Below are positions 35,942 through 44,956 of a DNA stretch of 63,630 bases, one piece after another. The stretch is from Verrucomicrobiota bacterium (GTDB lineage: Bacteria; Verrucomicrobiota; Verrucomicrobiia; Limisphaerales; J093). The stretch is from positions 1 through 63,630 of the forward strand of contig JAKLFY010000035.1 in NCBI GenBank assembly GCA_022710935.1, read 5' to 3'. The translations under genes and the position numbers were made by a program. Positions within the stretch are counted from its first letter, which is position 1. The number at the start of each line of letters is the position of its first letter. The notes under the pieces were generated by a model. It saw only the letters and a list, made by a program, of their open reading frames with translations, did no database searches and was not told the origin of the DNA.

Positions 35942-36952
35942 TCATGAGTCCCGGGGCGGCGCGGGCACGGACAGGCGTTTTGCGGCGCGGTCCCGCCGCT
36001 CGGCGATGACCGAGGCGAGGATCGAGCCGATGATGACGCCTGCGACGACGGCCAGGGACCATCGACTCGGGATTTTGACCCAGTCGACGATGAGCATCTT
36101 GAAGCCGATGAAGACGAGGACGACGGCGAGGCCGACCTTGAGATAGCGGAAGTAGGTGACGGCGCCGGCCAGGACGAAGTAGAGCGATCGCAGCCCGAGG
36201 ATGGCGAACGCGTTGGACGTGAAGACGATGAACGGGACGGTGGTGACGCCGAAGATGGCGGGGATCGAATCGAGGGCAAACACCAGGTCCGTTGTCTCGA
36301 CCATGATGAGCACCAGGGCCAGCGGCGTCAGGGCGGGGTGTCCATGGTGGCGGGTGAAGAAGCGCTGCCCGTCGTATTCGGTGGTGAAGGGGAAGAAGCG
36401 GCGGACCAGGCGCAGGACGGGATTGCGTTCGGGGTGGACTTCCTCGGTGTCATCGGCCGTGAGCATCTTGAGGCCGGTGAGGACGAGGAACAGGCCGAAG
36501 ATGTAGAGGACCCATTCGTAGCTGTGGATCAGTTCGGCGCCCAGCCAGATCATGAGCCCGCGCATGATCAGCGCCCCGAGGATGCCCCAGAAAAGAACGC
36601 GGTGCTGGTATTGGCTGGGGACGCGGAAGTAGCGGAAGATGACGGCGATGACGAACACGTTGTCCATCGAGAGCGACAGTTCGATCAGGTAGCCCTGGAG
36701 AAAATCGGTGGCTTCCCCCCGTCCGCGCACGGGCACCAGAGTGAGGGCGAAGGTCATGGCCATGCAAAACCAGACCGAGGTCCAGGCCAGCGCCTCGCGG
36801 AATCCGACGACGTGGGCCTTGCGGTGGAACACCCCGAGGTCGAGGGCGAGAAAGAAGATGATGACCAGGACGAAGCTGACCCAATGCCACCATTGGATTG
36901 CGACGACCGCGAGCATCACTGCGGCCAGGCTGGAGCCTTCGATGGCATGCAC
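35942..36952 (-). CDS. TerC/Alx-family integral membrane protein
   Basis: A 336-residue protein with about nine transmembrane helices. Family motifs are present: LDLGVFHRKAHVVGFREAL, the acidic helix LIELSLSMDNVFVIAVIF, and VETTDLVFALDSIPAIFGVT. The Asp/Glu residues within helices bind metal. TerC-family proteins are linked to manganese export in the secretory context and to tellurite resistance. It starts at a GTG (36952) with no better ATG nearby and lies 15 bases after secDF on the same strand, so it may be co-transcribed with yajC-secDF. Confidence 0.93.
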   Translation of the reverse strand: MHAIEGSSLAAVMLAVVAIQWWHWVSFVLVIIFFLALDLGVFHRKAHVVGFREALAWTSVWFCMAMTFALTLVPVRGRGEATDFLQGYLIELSLSMDNVFVIAVIFRYFRVPSQYQHRVLFWGILGALIMRGLMIWLGAELIHSYEWVLYIFGLFLVLTGLKMLTADDTEEVHPERNPVLRLVRRFFPFTTEYDGQRFFTRHHGHPALTPLALVLIMVETTDLVFALDSIPAIFGVTTVPFIVFTSNAFAILGLRSLYFVLAGAVTYFRYLKVGLAVVLVFIGFKMLIVDWVKIPSRWSLAVVAGVIIGSILASVIAERRDRAAKRLSVPAPPRDS

Positions 36953-36967
36953 AAACCGCGGCCGCCG

Positions 36968-39490
36968 TCAGGCCGGCTTGACCCGGCCCTGCGCAGCCGC
37001 AACCGCCGTCTGGTCGATGGCCACGGCCTCGGCGCCGATCTTGGGGCGCTGCCCTTTGTGCCACCAGAGCACGATCGGGCAGGCAATCATCATGCTCGAA
37101 TAGGTGCCGCTCAGAATGCCGATCAGGAAGGCGAAGGCGAGGTCGTTGATCACGTTGCCCCCGAAGAGGTAGAGCGCCAGGGTCGCCAGCAGCACCGCGG
37201 TGCCCGTGATGATCGTCCGGCTTAGCGTCTGGTTGAGGGCGATGTCGATCAACTCGCGGAACGAGCCGCGGATCCCCAGTTTGAGGTCCTCGCGGATGCG
37301 GTCCATGATCACGATCTTGTCGTTTGTCGAGTAGCCGATGATCGTCAGGATCGCCGCCACCATCGGCGCCGTAAGCTGGCGTCCGCTCAGGAAGTAGATG
37401 CCCATCGTGAGCAACACGTCGTGTAGGAGCGCAAGCACCGACGCCACCGCGAACGAGAATTCGTAGCGGAAGGCGACATAGACGAGGATGCCGAACATGG
37501 CCAGCAGCGTGGCGACGATGGCGGAGCGCTGGATTTGGGCGCCCACGCTCGGCCCGACGCTGTCTGTCCCCACAACGGTCATCCCCGCTTGGGGAAAACC
37601 CTCTTGCAGGGCCTGTTCCATTCTCGAGCCTGTGCCGACGCCCGCCATGATCTGGAGCGTCTCGGGCGCGCCGATCTGCTGCTGGTACTGGATGAGCGAG
37701 TCGCCCAGACCGGCCCGATCCATCACCCGGCGCAGATCGTCCACCGGAACCCGCTCGGTGAAGCGGAACTGCACGACATCGCCTCCGACGAAATCGACGC
37801 CCAGGCTCTTGTGCCCGCGTGCGATCCCGTACCCGATGCCGGCAATGATGAGGATCAGGGAGGTGGCGACGGTGAACTTGCCCCAATTCATGAACGGCAG
37901 ATGCCGTATGCGGATGAGCGGCAGCATGCGCACCGTGCGGATCCAGTTTTTGGACAGGAGATAATCGTAGATCAGGCGGGTGACCACCAGGGCGGTGAAG
38001 AAGCTTGCGACAATGCCGATGGTGAGCGTCACGCCGAAGCCTTTGACCGGGCCGGTGCCCATGTAGATGAGGATGACCGAGGCGATCAGCGTGGTGACGT
38101 TCGAATCGAGAATCGTTCCAAACGCCTTGTGATAGCCGGCGGCGACGACTCCGCGGATCGATTTGCCGGCCGCGATTTCCTCCCGCATGCGCTCGTAGAT
38201 CAGGACGTTGGCGTCGACGGCCATGCCGACAGCCAGGGCGATGCCGGCTATGCCCGGCATGGTCAGGGTGCTGTCCATGGCGCACATGGCCCCCATCAGG
38301 AGAAAGACGTTCAGAGCCAGCGCCAGGTTGGCGACCAGGCCGGAGGCGAAGTAGAAGATGATCATGAACACGAACGTGCCGGTCGCCGCGATGATCGAGG
38401 CGCGGAATCCGCTGTCGATCGAGTCCTGTCCCAGAGACGGGTCGACCGTGCGCTCCTCCTCGATATGGACCGGGGCTTCGAGGGGATTCTGGAGGACGTT
38501 GGCGAGTTCATTGGCCTCGCGCAGGTCGAAGTCGCCCGAGATCTCGCACGAGCCGCCCAGAATCTCGGTGCGGATGACCGGCGCGGAGTAGAGTTCGCCA
38601 TCGAGGACGATAGCCATCTGGTGGCCGACGTGCTCGCGGGTGATGTCGGCGAACAGGGACGCGCCCTCGGACTTGAAGAGCAGGTTGATTCTCGGGGAGC
38701 CGGTGACCGGATCGAGATAGACGCCCGATCGGTCCACATGCTTGCCCGTCAGGCCCCGCTCGGGCGTCTTCCGGAGCAGGTATCTGCGAGTCGGCTGAGG
38801 CTCCTGGCCCGCGCGACGGCGGGTTCGCTCCTCCTTGATCTCGTAACCGGGCTCGACGATCTCCTGTTGGACCAGTTCGGCGCTCTGGGGGTGGACCATG
38901 CGGAATTCGAGGAACGCGGCCCGCTGCAGGGTGCTCTTGGCGCTTTCCTTGTCGGCCTCGGACAGGCCGGGGATCTGAATCAGGATCCGGTTTTCGCCCT
39001 GGGGTTGGAGCTGCGGTTCGGCCACGCCGAAGCGGTCGACACGCTTGCGCAGGACCTCCATTGCCTGTTCGAGGGCGTGGCGTTTGTCGACCACGTTCTC
39101 GAAGCGGTTGGTGTCCATGGCCACCAGGAATGACGTGCCGCCCTGCAGGTCGAGGCCGAGCTTGATCTTGCCGGCGGCCTTGCGTTGGATCTGATTCAGG
39201 ATATGGCGGTTCTGATCCGCCGCCTCCTCGTCGGCCAGGGACGGGAAGTAGCGGATCAGGTCATTCGTGCCGACCGCCATCTGCAGGTTGCGGAAGGCGT
39301 GGTCCGGGTTGGCCTCTTGCAGGCTGCGCGCCTGCTCGACGATGGCCGTGAAGTTGGTGTCCACGTATTCCGCCTGCTTCTCGAAGACCCGGATCAAGTC
39401 GCGCGGGGTGGGTGGGTAAAGGGAGTAGAAGGCCCAGGCGATCGCAAGGATCGCGAGTGCCAGGGAGGTTTTCCAGACGTTGCGACTCAT
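36968..39490 (-). CDS. secDF: Fused protein translocase subunit SecDF
   Basis: Uses the proton gradient to pull proteins through the Sec channel on the periplasmic side. The 840-residue product is a natural SecD-SecF fusion. The SecD half (1 to about 520) has LGLDLQGGTSFLVAM, the P1 domain, and the helix GMAVDANVLIYERMREE. The SecF half (about 540-820) has LGVDFVGGDVVQFRF and GYSTNDKIVIMDRIRE. Twelve transmembrane helices are expected. It follows yajC by 32 bases, the usual gene order, in a genome with many exported proteins. Confidence 0.96.
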   Translation of the reverse strand: MSRNVWKTSLALAILAIAWAFYSLYPPTPRDLIRVFEKQAEYVDTNFTAIVEQARSLQEANPDHAFRNLQMAVGTNDLIRYFPSLADEEAADQNRHILNQIQRKAAGKIKLGLDLQGGTSFLVAMDTNRFENVVDKRHALEQAMEVLRKRVDRFGVAEPQLQPQGENRILIQIPGLSEADKESAKSTLQRAAFLEFRMVHPQSAELVQQEIVEPGYEIKEERTRRRAGQEPQPTRRYLLRKTPERGLTGKHVDRSGVYLDPVTGSPRINLLFKSEGASLFADITREHVGHQMAIVLDGELYSAPVIRTEILGGSCEISGDFDLREANELANVLQNPLEAPVHIEEERTVDPSLGQDSIDSGFRASIIAATGTFVFMIIFYFASGLVANLALALNVFLLMGAMCAMDSTLTMPGIAGIALAVGMAVDANVLIYERMREEIAAGKSIRGVVAAGYHKAFGTILDSNVTTLIASVILIYMGTGPVKGFGVTLTIGIVASFFTALVVTRLIYDYLLSKNWIRTVRMLPLIRIRHLPFMNWGKFTVATSLILIIAGIGYGIARGHKSLGVDFVGGDVVQFRFTERVPVDDLRRVMDRAGLGDSLIQYQQQIGAPETLQIMAGVGTGSRMEQALQEGFPQAGMTVVGTDSVGPSVGAQIQRSAIVATLLAMFGILVYVAFRYEFSFAVASVLALLHDVLLTMGIYFLSGRQLTAPMVAAILTIIGYSTNDKIVIMDRIREDLKLGIRGSFRELIDIALNQTLSRTIITGTAVLLATLALYLFGGNVINDLAFAFLIGILSGTYSSMMIACPIVLWWHKGQRPKIGAEAVAIDQTAVAAAQGRVKPA

Positions 39491-39522
39491 GGCAAGGGGG
39501 GGAGACTCTCGGGAAGGAAAGG

Positions 39523-39855
39523 CTAATTCTGATCGTTGCTTGTGCTGCGCTCGAGCACCTGTGCGATGGCGCTTTTGAGCACTTCGAGCTTGGAATCGGC
39601 CGACCGCAGGGAGGCGGTCTTGTCTTTGACGCTGACGATGACGCCGCAGATGCCGCTGCTGGTGACCACCTTGTCACCCGGCTTCAGGGCCTTGACCAGC
39701 GCCTCGTGTTCCTTGGCCTTCTTCTGCTGCGGCCGCCAGAGGGCGAAATAGAACATGAAACCCATGATGGCGATCATGCCCAGCATTTGGAGCATGCCCG
39801 CCTTCGGGTCTTGCGCCGGTTGTTGCGCCAGCAAACACCAAGAAATACCTGTCAT
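39523..39855 (-). CDS. yajC: Sec translocon accessory protein YajC
   Basis: A 110-residue single-span membrane protein that associates with SecDF. After a short N-terminus (MTGISWCLLAQQ) comes one hydrophobic helix (MLGMIAIMGFMFYFALW), then RPQQKKAKEHEALVKALKPGDKVVTSSGICG, the family signature. The ATG at 39855 is preferred over 39906, whose extra residues are not YajC-like. It is the first gene of a yajC-secDF(-terC) transcript. Confidence 0.94.
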   Translation of the reverse strand: MTGISWCLLAQQPAQDPKAGMLQMLGMIAIMGFMFYFALWRPQQKKAKEHEALVKALKPGDKVVTSSGICGVIVSVKDKTASLRSADSKLEVLKSAIAQVLERSTSNDQN

Positions 39856-39962
39856 GTTTTCGATCAAAGAAGGGGGAGAATCTAGGGAGATCCCCCCGTT
39901 TGGCAAGCACGGATGCGCTCAAAGAATCGGAGCGCGCCTCGCCGGGTGATCATGCCGGCGCC

Positions 39963-41297
39963 TCAAACGAACTCGTTGATCAGGTTTTCGAGGAATTCCT
40001 GGCGTCCGCTTGCGTTGGGATCGAGGCGGCCCTTCTTGAGCACGTAGGCTTCCAGTTCCTTGAACCCGACTTCGCCCCGCTCGATCCGCCGCCCGACGCC
40101 GCCGTCCCATGAGCTGTAGCGGTGACGGACGAATTCGGCCAGCCGGCCATCCTTGCGGACGGCAGCCGCGATCTTCAGGCCGCGCGCGAAGGCGTCCATG
40201 CCCCCGACGTGCGCGTGGAACAGGTCCACCGGCTCGAAGCTCTCCCGGCGGCACTTGGCGTCGAAGTTGGTTCCGCCGGTTGTCAGACCGCCATACTTGA
40301 GAAGGGTGAGCATGATCTGCGTGGTCAGATAGATGTCCGTGGGGAACTGATCCGTATCCCAGCCGAGCAGCAAGTCGCCGGTGTTGGCGTCAATGCTCCC
40401 GAGGGCGCCGGCCGCCCCTGCGACCTCGAGGTCGTGCTGCATCGTGTGGCCCGCGAGGGTGGCATGGTTGGTCTCGATGTTCAGCTTGAGATGGCCCATC
40501 AGGCCGTACTCGCGCAGGAAATTCAGGCAGGCCGCGGCGTCCGAGTCGTACTGGTGTTTGGTCGGTTCCTTCGGTTTGGGCTCGATGTAGAACTGGCCCT
40601 TGAACCCGATCTTCTTCTTCCAGTCGACCGCCATGTGCAGAAAGGCGCCGAGGTGATCGAGCTCGCGCTTCATGTCGGTGTTCAGGAGCGTCGAGTAGCC
40701 CTCGCGTCCCCCCCAGAAAACGTAGCCCGCGCCATCGAGCTCGTGCGTGACCTCGATGGCCTTCTTGACCTGGGCCGCGGCGTGGGCAAACACGTCGGCA
40801 TTGCAACTGGTCGCCGCCCCATGCATGTAGCGCGGGTGGGCGAACAGGCAGGCGGTGCCCCACAACAATCCGACCCCGGTGTCGGCCTGGTGCTTCTTCA
40901 ACTCCTTGACGACTCGATCGAGGTTCCGGTTCGTCTCGCCCAGGGTGCGCCCTTCGGGCGCGACATCCCGATCGTGGAACGCATAGAACGGAGCGCCCAG
41001 CTTCTGGCAGAACTCGAAGAGCACAGCCACGCGCTTGAGCGCCATGTCGAGCGAGTCGGACCCGTCTTCCCACGGGCGGTGCCACGAGCGGTTCATGCCG
41101 AACATGTCGGCCCCGACCCCGCGCAGCGTGTGCCAGAAGACGACCGAGAACCGCAGATGCTCCTTCATCGGCTTGCCCTCGACCATCTCCTCCGGGTTGT
41201 AATGTTTGAAGGCCAGGGGGTTTTTTGAGTCGGGCCCTTCGTAGCGGATGGGGTCGATGCCCGGGAAGAACTCCGCTCGTGCGGTTCGTTTTTTCAT
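39963..41297 (-). CDS. xylA: Xylose isomerase
   Basis: Interconverts D-xylose and D-xylulose using two divalent metals. The 444-residue product belongs to the long (class II) xylose isomerases. H108 in [12 protein letters not shown] is the ring-opening His, [14 protein letters not shown] carries a metal-binding Glu, and [17 protein letters not shown] plus [19 protein letters not shown] hold the remaining ligands. [15 protein letters not shown] is also typical. No xylulokinase gene is adjacent, so the rest of the pathway lies elsewhere. It has a well-formed promoter at 41321-41349 and is divergent from the DUF5069 gene. Confidence 0.97.
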   Translation of the reverse strand: MKKRTARAEFFPGIDPIRYEGPDSKNPLAFKHYNPEEMVEGKPMKEHLRFSVVFWHTLRGVGADMFGMNRSWHRPWEDGSDSLDMALKRVAVLFEFCQKLGAPFYAFHDRDVAPEGRTLGETNRNLDRVVKELKKHQADTGVGLLWGTACLFAHPRYMHGAATSCNADVFAHAAAQVKKAIEVTHELDGAGYVFWGGREGYSTLLNTDMKRELDHLGAFLHMAVDWKKKIGFKGQFYIEPKPKEPTKHQYDSDAAACLNFLREYGLMGHLKLNIETNHATLAGHTMQHDLEVAGAAGALGSIDANTGDLLLGWDTDQFPTDIYLTTQIMLTLLKYGGLTTGGTNFDAKCRRESFEPVDLFHAHVGGMDAFARGLKIAAAVRKDGRLAEFVRHRYSSWDGGVGRRIERGEVGFKELEAYVLKKGRLDPNASGRQEFLENLINEFV

Positions 41298-41320
41298 GCG
41301 TGTTGTCAGATGTTCGGCGC

Positions 41321-41349
41321 ACTCTAGCGGGGCTGGGCGGACGTGACAA
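41321..41349 (-). promoter_or_regulatory. Candidate sigma70 promoter for xylA
   Basis: On the minus strand, TTGTCA (41349-41344) and TAGAGT (41326-41321) are separated by 17 bases, with the ATG 23 bases beyond the -10. A good consensus match. No obvious operator palindrome is visible. Confidence 0.6.
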
Positions 41350-41366
41350 GACGTGTCTTCGGCGGA

Positions 41367-41394
41367 TTGACACGGGCGGAGCGTCCTCCATACT
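41367..41394 (+). promoter_or_regulatory. Candidate promoter giving a leaderless DUF5069 transcript
   Basis: A perfect -35 TTGACA (41367-41372) and -10 CATACT (41389-41394) have 16-base spacing. The ATG at 41402 follows the -10 by only 7 bases, about where transcription should start, and no Shine-Dalgarno sequence fits. This implies a leaderless mRNA. Confidence 0.55.
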
Positions 41395-41401
41395 GGCGGG
41401 C

Positions 41402-41830
41402 ATGAGCGAGCCAATCTTCCCACGCAGTCCGCGCGAGACGATGTGCGGCTGGGTGCATCTGCCCCGGTACGTCGACAAGATCCGCCTCCATCTGGCGGGC
41501 CGGCTTCACCCCGACTACCACGCGAACCTGGGCCAGGGCTTTGACGGACGCTGGCTGGCGGCGGCCGGTGTGGCGCACGCCCGGATGGTCGAGGTGGTGC
41601 GCCAGTCGATCACCGACGGCGAGGTCTGCGACTGGGTCCGCCGCAACGTGAGAAAGACCGATGCCGAGAAGGCGGCGCATCGCGAGGAGGTTCTCGGTTT
41701 CCCGGCATCGACCGACGCCGCGATGCAGAGCCTGCTCGAAAAGCGCAAGGCGGAGGCCGGCATGACGGGCCGCGGCGACATCACGACTTTTGTGGACTTC
41801 ATCGATGCCGACGAGGGGCGGTCCACATAG
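41402..41830 (+). CDS. DUF5069-family protein
   Basis: A 142-residue soluble protein with the DUF5069 pattern: an N-terminal [21 protein letters not shown], then [21 protein letters not shown] and [10 protein letters not shown] helix-rich C-terminus includes [20 protein letters not shown]. The family is common in Verrucomicrobiota and Acidobacteriota and has no established function to my knowledge. The gene appears to be transcribed from its own promoter as a leaderless message, divergent from xylA by 104 bases. Confidence 0.82.
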   Translation: MSEPIFPRSPRETMCGWVHLPRYVDKIRLHLAGRLHPDYHANLGQGFDGRWLAAAGVAHARMVEVVRQSITDGEVCDWVRRNVRKTDAEKAAHREEVLGFPASTDAAMQSLLEKRKAEAGMTGRGDITTFVDFIDADEGRST

Positions 41831-41846
41831 TGTGGCCGAATAGTGT

Positions 41847-41875
41847 TTGACACTCTGGAAGTCGGTTCCTAGTTT
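41847..41875 (+). promoter_or_regulatory. Candidate sigma70 promoter for the 41890 operon
   Basis: TTGACA (41847-41852) and TAGTTT (41870-41875) are separated by 17 bases. The ATG at 41890 lies 14 bases after the -10, so the 5' leader would be under 10 bases. Confidence 0.55.
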
Positions 41876-41889
41876 GACGAGGCAATTTT

Positions 41890-42318
41890 ATGGCAGAAAA
41901 CACACCGAATACGCCCGAGGCGCCGGCTCCTCCGAAGCCCGCCGAAGCTGCCAAGGTGCAGCCGAAGAAAGAGACCGTGCGGATCAGTCTGCCTCCGAAA
42001 CCGACGGCGGCTCCCACGATCAAGATTCCCACGCCGGCTCCCGTGGCGACTCCGACGGCCGCCGCTGCGGCAGCGCCCGTGTCGGGCGCGGCCCCGGCGC
42101 CCGCTGCCCCCGCGGCCCCGGCGCCGAAGCCTGTCGGCGTTGCTCCGCCGTCGGCCGCCGCCGCGGCTGCCCCTCGCGCGCCGTCGCGGCGGGCTGCGGC
42201 ATCTTCCGCGACCGGCATCACGATGTTGGACAATGGGTTGGCGGTGGCAGCGGCTGTTCTGGGCCTGGCGGCATTGGTGAGCGTCTTTCTGCTGCTGCGG
42301 ATGCTCCAGTTCCAATGA
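41890..42318 (+). CDS. Pro/Ala-rich protein with C-terminal membrane anchor
   Basis: A 142-residue protein. Residues 1-110 are low-complexity, Pro/Ala-rich and probably disordered, with a short basic-hydrophobic motif KKETVRISLPPKP. Residues about 115-137 form one membrane helix (GLAVAAAVLGLAALVSVFLLL), leaving the N-terminal part probably cytoplasmic. No enzyme features are visible. It is the first gene of a tight same-strand group (gaps of 64, 24 and 22 bases) with thioredoxin, a GspF/PilC-like protein and an aminotransferase. Confidence 0.7.
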   Translation: MAENTPNTPEAPAPPKPAEAAKVQPKKETVRISLPPKPTAAPTIKIPTPAPVATPTAAAAAAPVSGAAPAPAAPAAPAPKPVGVAPPSAAAAAAPRAPSRRAAASSATGITMLDNGLAVAAAVLGLAALVSVFLLLRMLQFQ

Positions 42319-42382
42319 GGCATCGGCGACCGGTCTGACGATCGGCCGGCCGTTCTCCGAATTCCGAAAGGGGGCTGCCCAC

Positions 42383-42721
42383 ATGGCCTTCGAGAAAATC
42401 CTCACGCTCACCGCGGAGACTTTCGGCGGTGAGATTGCCGGGTCGCCCGTCCCCATGCTCGTCAATTTCTGGGCGGATTGGTGCGCCCCGTGCCACAGCA
42501 TCGCGTCCCTGCTCGACGATTTGGCCATCGAGTACGAGGGCCAGGTCCGCTTCGGCAGGGTCAACGTCGACGTCGAGCCGCAGTTGGCCGCCGAATACCG
42601 CATCAGCGGCGTGCCGACGCTCCTTCTGTTCAAGGACGGCCAGGTGCAGGACGTCATCGTGGGGCTGAAGAACCGGCGGGATCTCGTCGCGAGCCTCGAA
42701 CAGGTGCTCACTCCCGCATGA
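42383..42721 (+). CDS. Thioredoxin
   Basis: A 112-residue dithiol-disulfide oxidoreductase. The active site WADWCAPCHSI has the WCxPC core with Ala at the first variable position (usual W-C-G-P-C). The cis-proline loop RISGVPTLLLFKDG is intact. There is no signal peptide, so it is cytoplasmic. An AGG-containing purine stretch (CCGAAAGGGGG) precedes the ATG. It lies between a membrane-anchored protein and a GspF/PilC-like protein, an unusual setting for thioredoxin. Confidence 0.94.
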   Translation: MAFEKILTLTAETFGGEIAGSPVPMLVNFWADWCAPCHSIASLLDDLAIEYEGQVRFGRVNVDVEPQLAAEYRISGVPTLLLFKDGQVQDVIVGLKNRRDLVASLEQVLTPA

Positions 42722-42745
42722 GTTCCCGGCGCAAGCCGTGCCGCC

Positions 42746-43744
42746 ATGCCTCTGATTGTCACGCCGGGTCGGCTCGCGCGGTTGGGGGAATTCTACTACC
42801 AGCTCAAGTCGATGCAGGCCGCCGGCTTGAGCCTGATCCAGGCGCTTGATCAGCTTCGGCTCGCCCCTCCCAGCCGATCGCTCGTCCGCCCCATCGAGCG
42901 TCTGCTCGACGGATTGAACCACGGCCTCTCTTTCACCGAGGCCCTCAAAAGTCTCGGGCGCTGGCTGCCCTCATTCGACCTCGCACTGCTCGCCGCGGGC
43001 GAACAGAGCGGACGCCTCGATTCGGTCTGCGGGCTTCTGGCCCAGTATTACCAGAACCGCGCCGCACTGGCGCGCCAGGTGATCTCCTCCCTCATCTATC
43101 CCGCGGTGATCGTCCATGCCGCGATCTTGCTCGGTCCATTCCCCCAGTTCTTCCTGACCGGCGATCTTGTCACCTATGCCCGGCAGACGCTGGGCACCCT
43201 CCTGCCGCTCTACGGTGTGGTCCTGCTCGGCGTCATGGCCTGCCAGAGCCGGCGTGGAGCATTCTGGCGCTCCGCTCTCGAACGCCTGCTTCATTTGGTC
43301 CCCGTGCTCGGCAGGGCGCGGCGAAGCCTGGCCCTGGCGCGTCTCACGGTGGCGCTCGATGCCTTGCTCGAAGCCGGTGTGTCCGCGGTCGAAGCCTGGC
43401 CCCTCGCAGCCGCGGCCAGCGGGTCGCCGGTGCTCGGGCGCGATGTGGCGGGTTGGAAGACCCGCCTTCTGGGCGGGGACGCGCCGGGCGACCTGCTGCC
43501 GCGGGCGCGTTCTTTCCCGAGTTTCTTCTCGAATCTTTACCGGACAGGGGAGATCAGCGGCACGCTCGATGACGCTCTCAAACGCCTGCGCGTCTACTAC
43601 GAGGACGACGCCCAGCGCAAGATGAAGGCCCTGGCCTTCTGGGTCCCTTTCGCCATTTACATCGTGATTCTGATCGTGCTCGCCATGACAGTCCTCGGGT
43701 TCTGGGTCGGCCACTACAACGCAATCCTCGATACGGAATACTAG
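42746..43744 (+). CDS. GspF/PilC-like type II secretion/type IV pilus inner-membrane protein
   Basis: A 332-residue protein with two T2SSF domains. The first is about residues 10-125 (FYYQLKSMQAAGLSLIQALD, then LLAAGEQSGRLDSVCGLLAQYY). The second is about 190-300 (LALARLTVALDALLEAGVSA, then RTGEISGTLDDALKRLRVYY). Each is followed by hydrophobic helices, the last being AIYIVILIVLAMTVLGFWVG. Such proteins form the membrane platform for pseudopilus or pilus assembly. No ATPase or pilin gene is beside it, so it probably serves a system encoded elsewhere. It is shorter than typical 400-residue GspF. Confidence 0.88.
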   Translation: MPLIVTPGRLARLGEFYYQLKSMQAAGLSLIQALDQLRLAPPSRSLVRPIERLLDGLNHGLSFTEALKSLGRWLPSFDLALLAAGEQSGRLDSVCGLLAQYYQNRAALARQVISSLIYPAVIVHAAILLGPFPQFFLTGDLVTYARQTLGTLLPLYGVVLLGVMACQSRRGAFWRSALERLLHLVPVLGRARRSLALARLTVALDALLEAGVSAVEAWPLAAAASGSPVLGRDVAGWKTRLLGGDAPGDLLPRARSFPSFFSNLYRTGEISGTLDDALKRLRVYYEDDAQRKMKALAFWVPFAIYIVILIVLAMTVLGFWVGHYNAILDTEY

Positions 43745-43766
43745 CCGTCGGCTGCTTCTTCCCCTT

Positions 43767-44921
43767 ATGACAATTGACGAAATCCTGTCGAACGAACCGC
43801 TGCGCCTCGAGGAGTTTCCCGTGGCGCAGCGCTCGGTTTACCTGGCCCATGCCGGCGTCTGCCCGCTGCCGCGTCGTGTGCAGGTCGCCTTGACCGCCTA
43901 TGCCGCGCACGGCGCCACGTGCGACCAGGAGGAGGCGGTGCCGCCTTCGTTCCTGGCGGATGCGCGCCAAGCCGCCGCCGGGTTGATCGGCGCCACGCCA
44001 TCGGAGATTGCCTTTGTGGGGCCGACGTCTCTGGCGTTGAGCTTCGTGGCGGCGGGTCTGCCGTGGCGGCGCGGCGACAGCGTGCTGCTGTATGCGGACG
44101 ATTACCCGAGCAATGTTTACCCGTGGATGGCCCTGGCATCGAGAGGGGTCGAGGTGCGCGCTCTCGAGACGGACGCGCTGGGGCGGATCGTGCCCGAACA
44201 GGTCCTGGCGCGCGTGGACGATCGGACGCGCCTGGTCGCGCTTGCCTCCTGCCATTTCGTCTCCGGCTGGCGCCTCGAATACCAGGAGATCGGACGGCGC
44301 TTGCGCGAGCGCGGAATCTGGTTTTGCCTCGATGGGATCCAAACGCTCGGCGCCTTTCCGCTGAACGGGCCGTGCGTGGATTTCCTGGCCGCGGACGCCC
44401 ACAAGTGGTTGCTGGGGCCGTGCGCCGCCGGCATTCTCTACGTGCGCAAGGAACTGCAGGCCCAGCTCGCCCCGGTCGCCTTTGGCTGGAACAACGTCCG
44501 CTGTCCGGGCTTCGTGGCGGCACCCGAGCTGGTGTTGCAGGGCGATGCGCGCCGTTACGAGGCTGGCAGCACGAACCTCCTCGGCCTGGTCGGGCTCAAA
44601 GCAGCCTGCGATCTGATCCTCGAGCTCGGAGTGGATGCGATTGCCGCGGAACTGCTCCGCAAACGGGCCTGGCTCATCGCCGCTCTGCAAGCCAAGGGCC
44701 TCTCGGTGCTCGGCGCGGACGCGCCTCCCGCCAATGCCTCGGGCATCGTGACCGCGTTTCGTCCCGGAGCCGATATGACGCCGGTGCACCGGCGTCTGGC
44801 CGCGCACGGCGTGATGACGTCGCTGCGCACGGATCGGACGGGCCAGAACTACGTGCGTTTTTCGGCGCATTTCTACAACACGGACAGCGAACTCGAGAGG
44901 GCTGTTGGGGCTCTGGCGTGA
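43767..44921 (+). CDS. PLP-dependent class V aminotransferase/cysteine desulfurase-like
   Basis: A 384-residue enzyme of the class V aminotransferase fold. The PLP lysine is K213 in AADAHKWLLGPCAAGILYV, with the preceding FCLDGIQTLGAFPL supplying the Asp that contacts the pyridine nitrogen. Substrate is not deducible: relatives include cysteine desulfurases, isopenicillin N epimerase-like and kynureninase-like enzymes. A desulfurase active-site cysteine loop is not apparent near residue 310-340, so plain desulfurase activity is less likely. It starts 22 bases after the GspF/PilC-like gene. Confidence 0.85.
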   Translation: MTIDEILSNEPLRLEEFPVAQRSVYLAHAGVCPLPRRVQVALTAYAAHGATCDQEEAVPPSFLADARQAAAGLIGATPSEIAFVGPTSLALSFVAAGLPWRRGDSVLLYADDYPSNVYPWMALASRGVEVRALETDALGRIVPEQVLARVDDRTRLVALASCHFVSGWRLEYQEIGRRLRERGIWFCLDGIQTLGAFPLNGPCVDFLAADAHKWLLGPCAAGILYVRKELQAQLAPVAFGWNNVRCPGFVAAPELVLQGDARRYEAGSTNLLGLVGLKAACDLILELGVDAIAAELLRKRAWLIAALQAKGLSVLGADAPPANASGIVTAFRPGADMTPVHRRLAAHGVMTSLRTDRTGQNYVRFSAHFYNTDSELERAVGALA

Positions 44922-44956
44922 GGGGAGGCGTGAACACGAAAGTGAAAGGCGATGCG

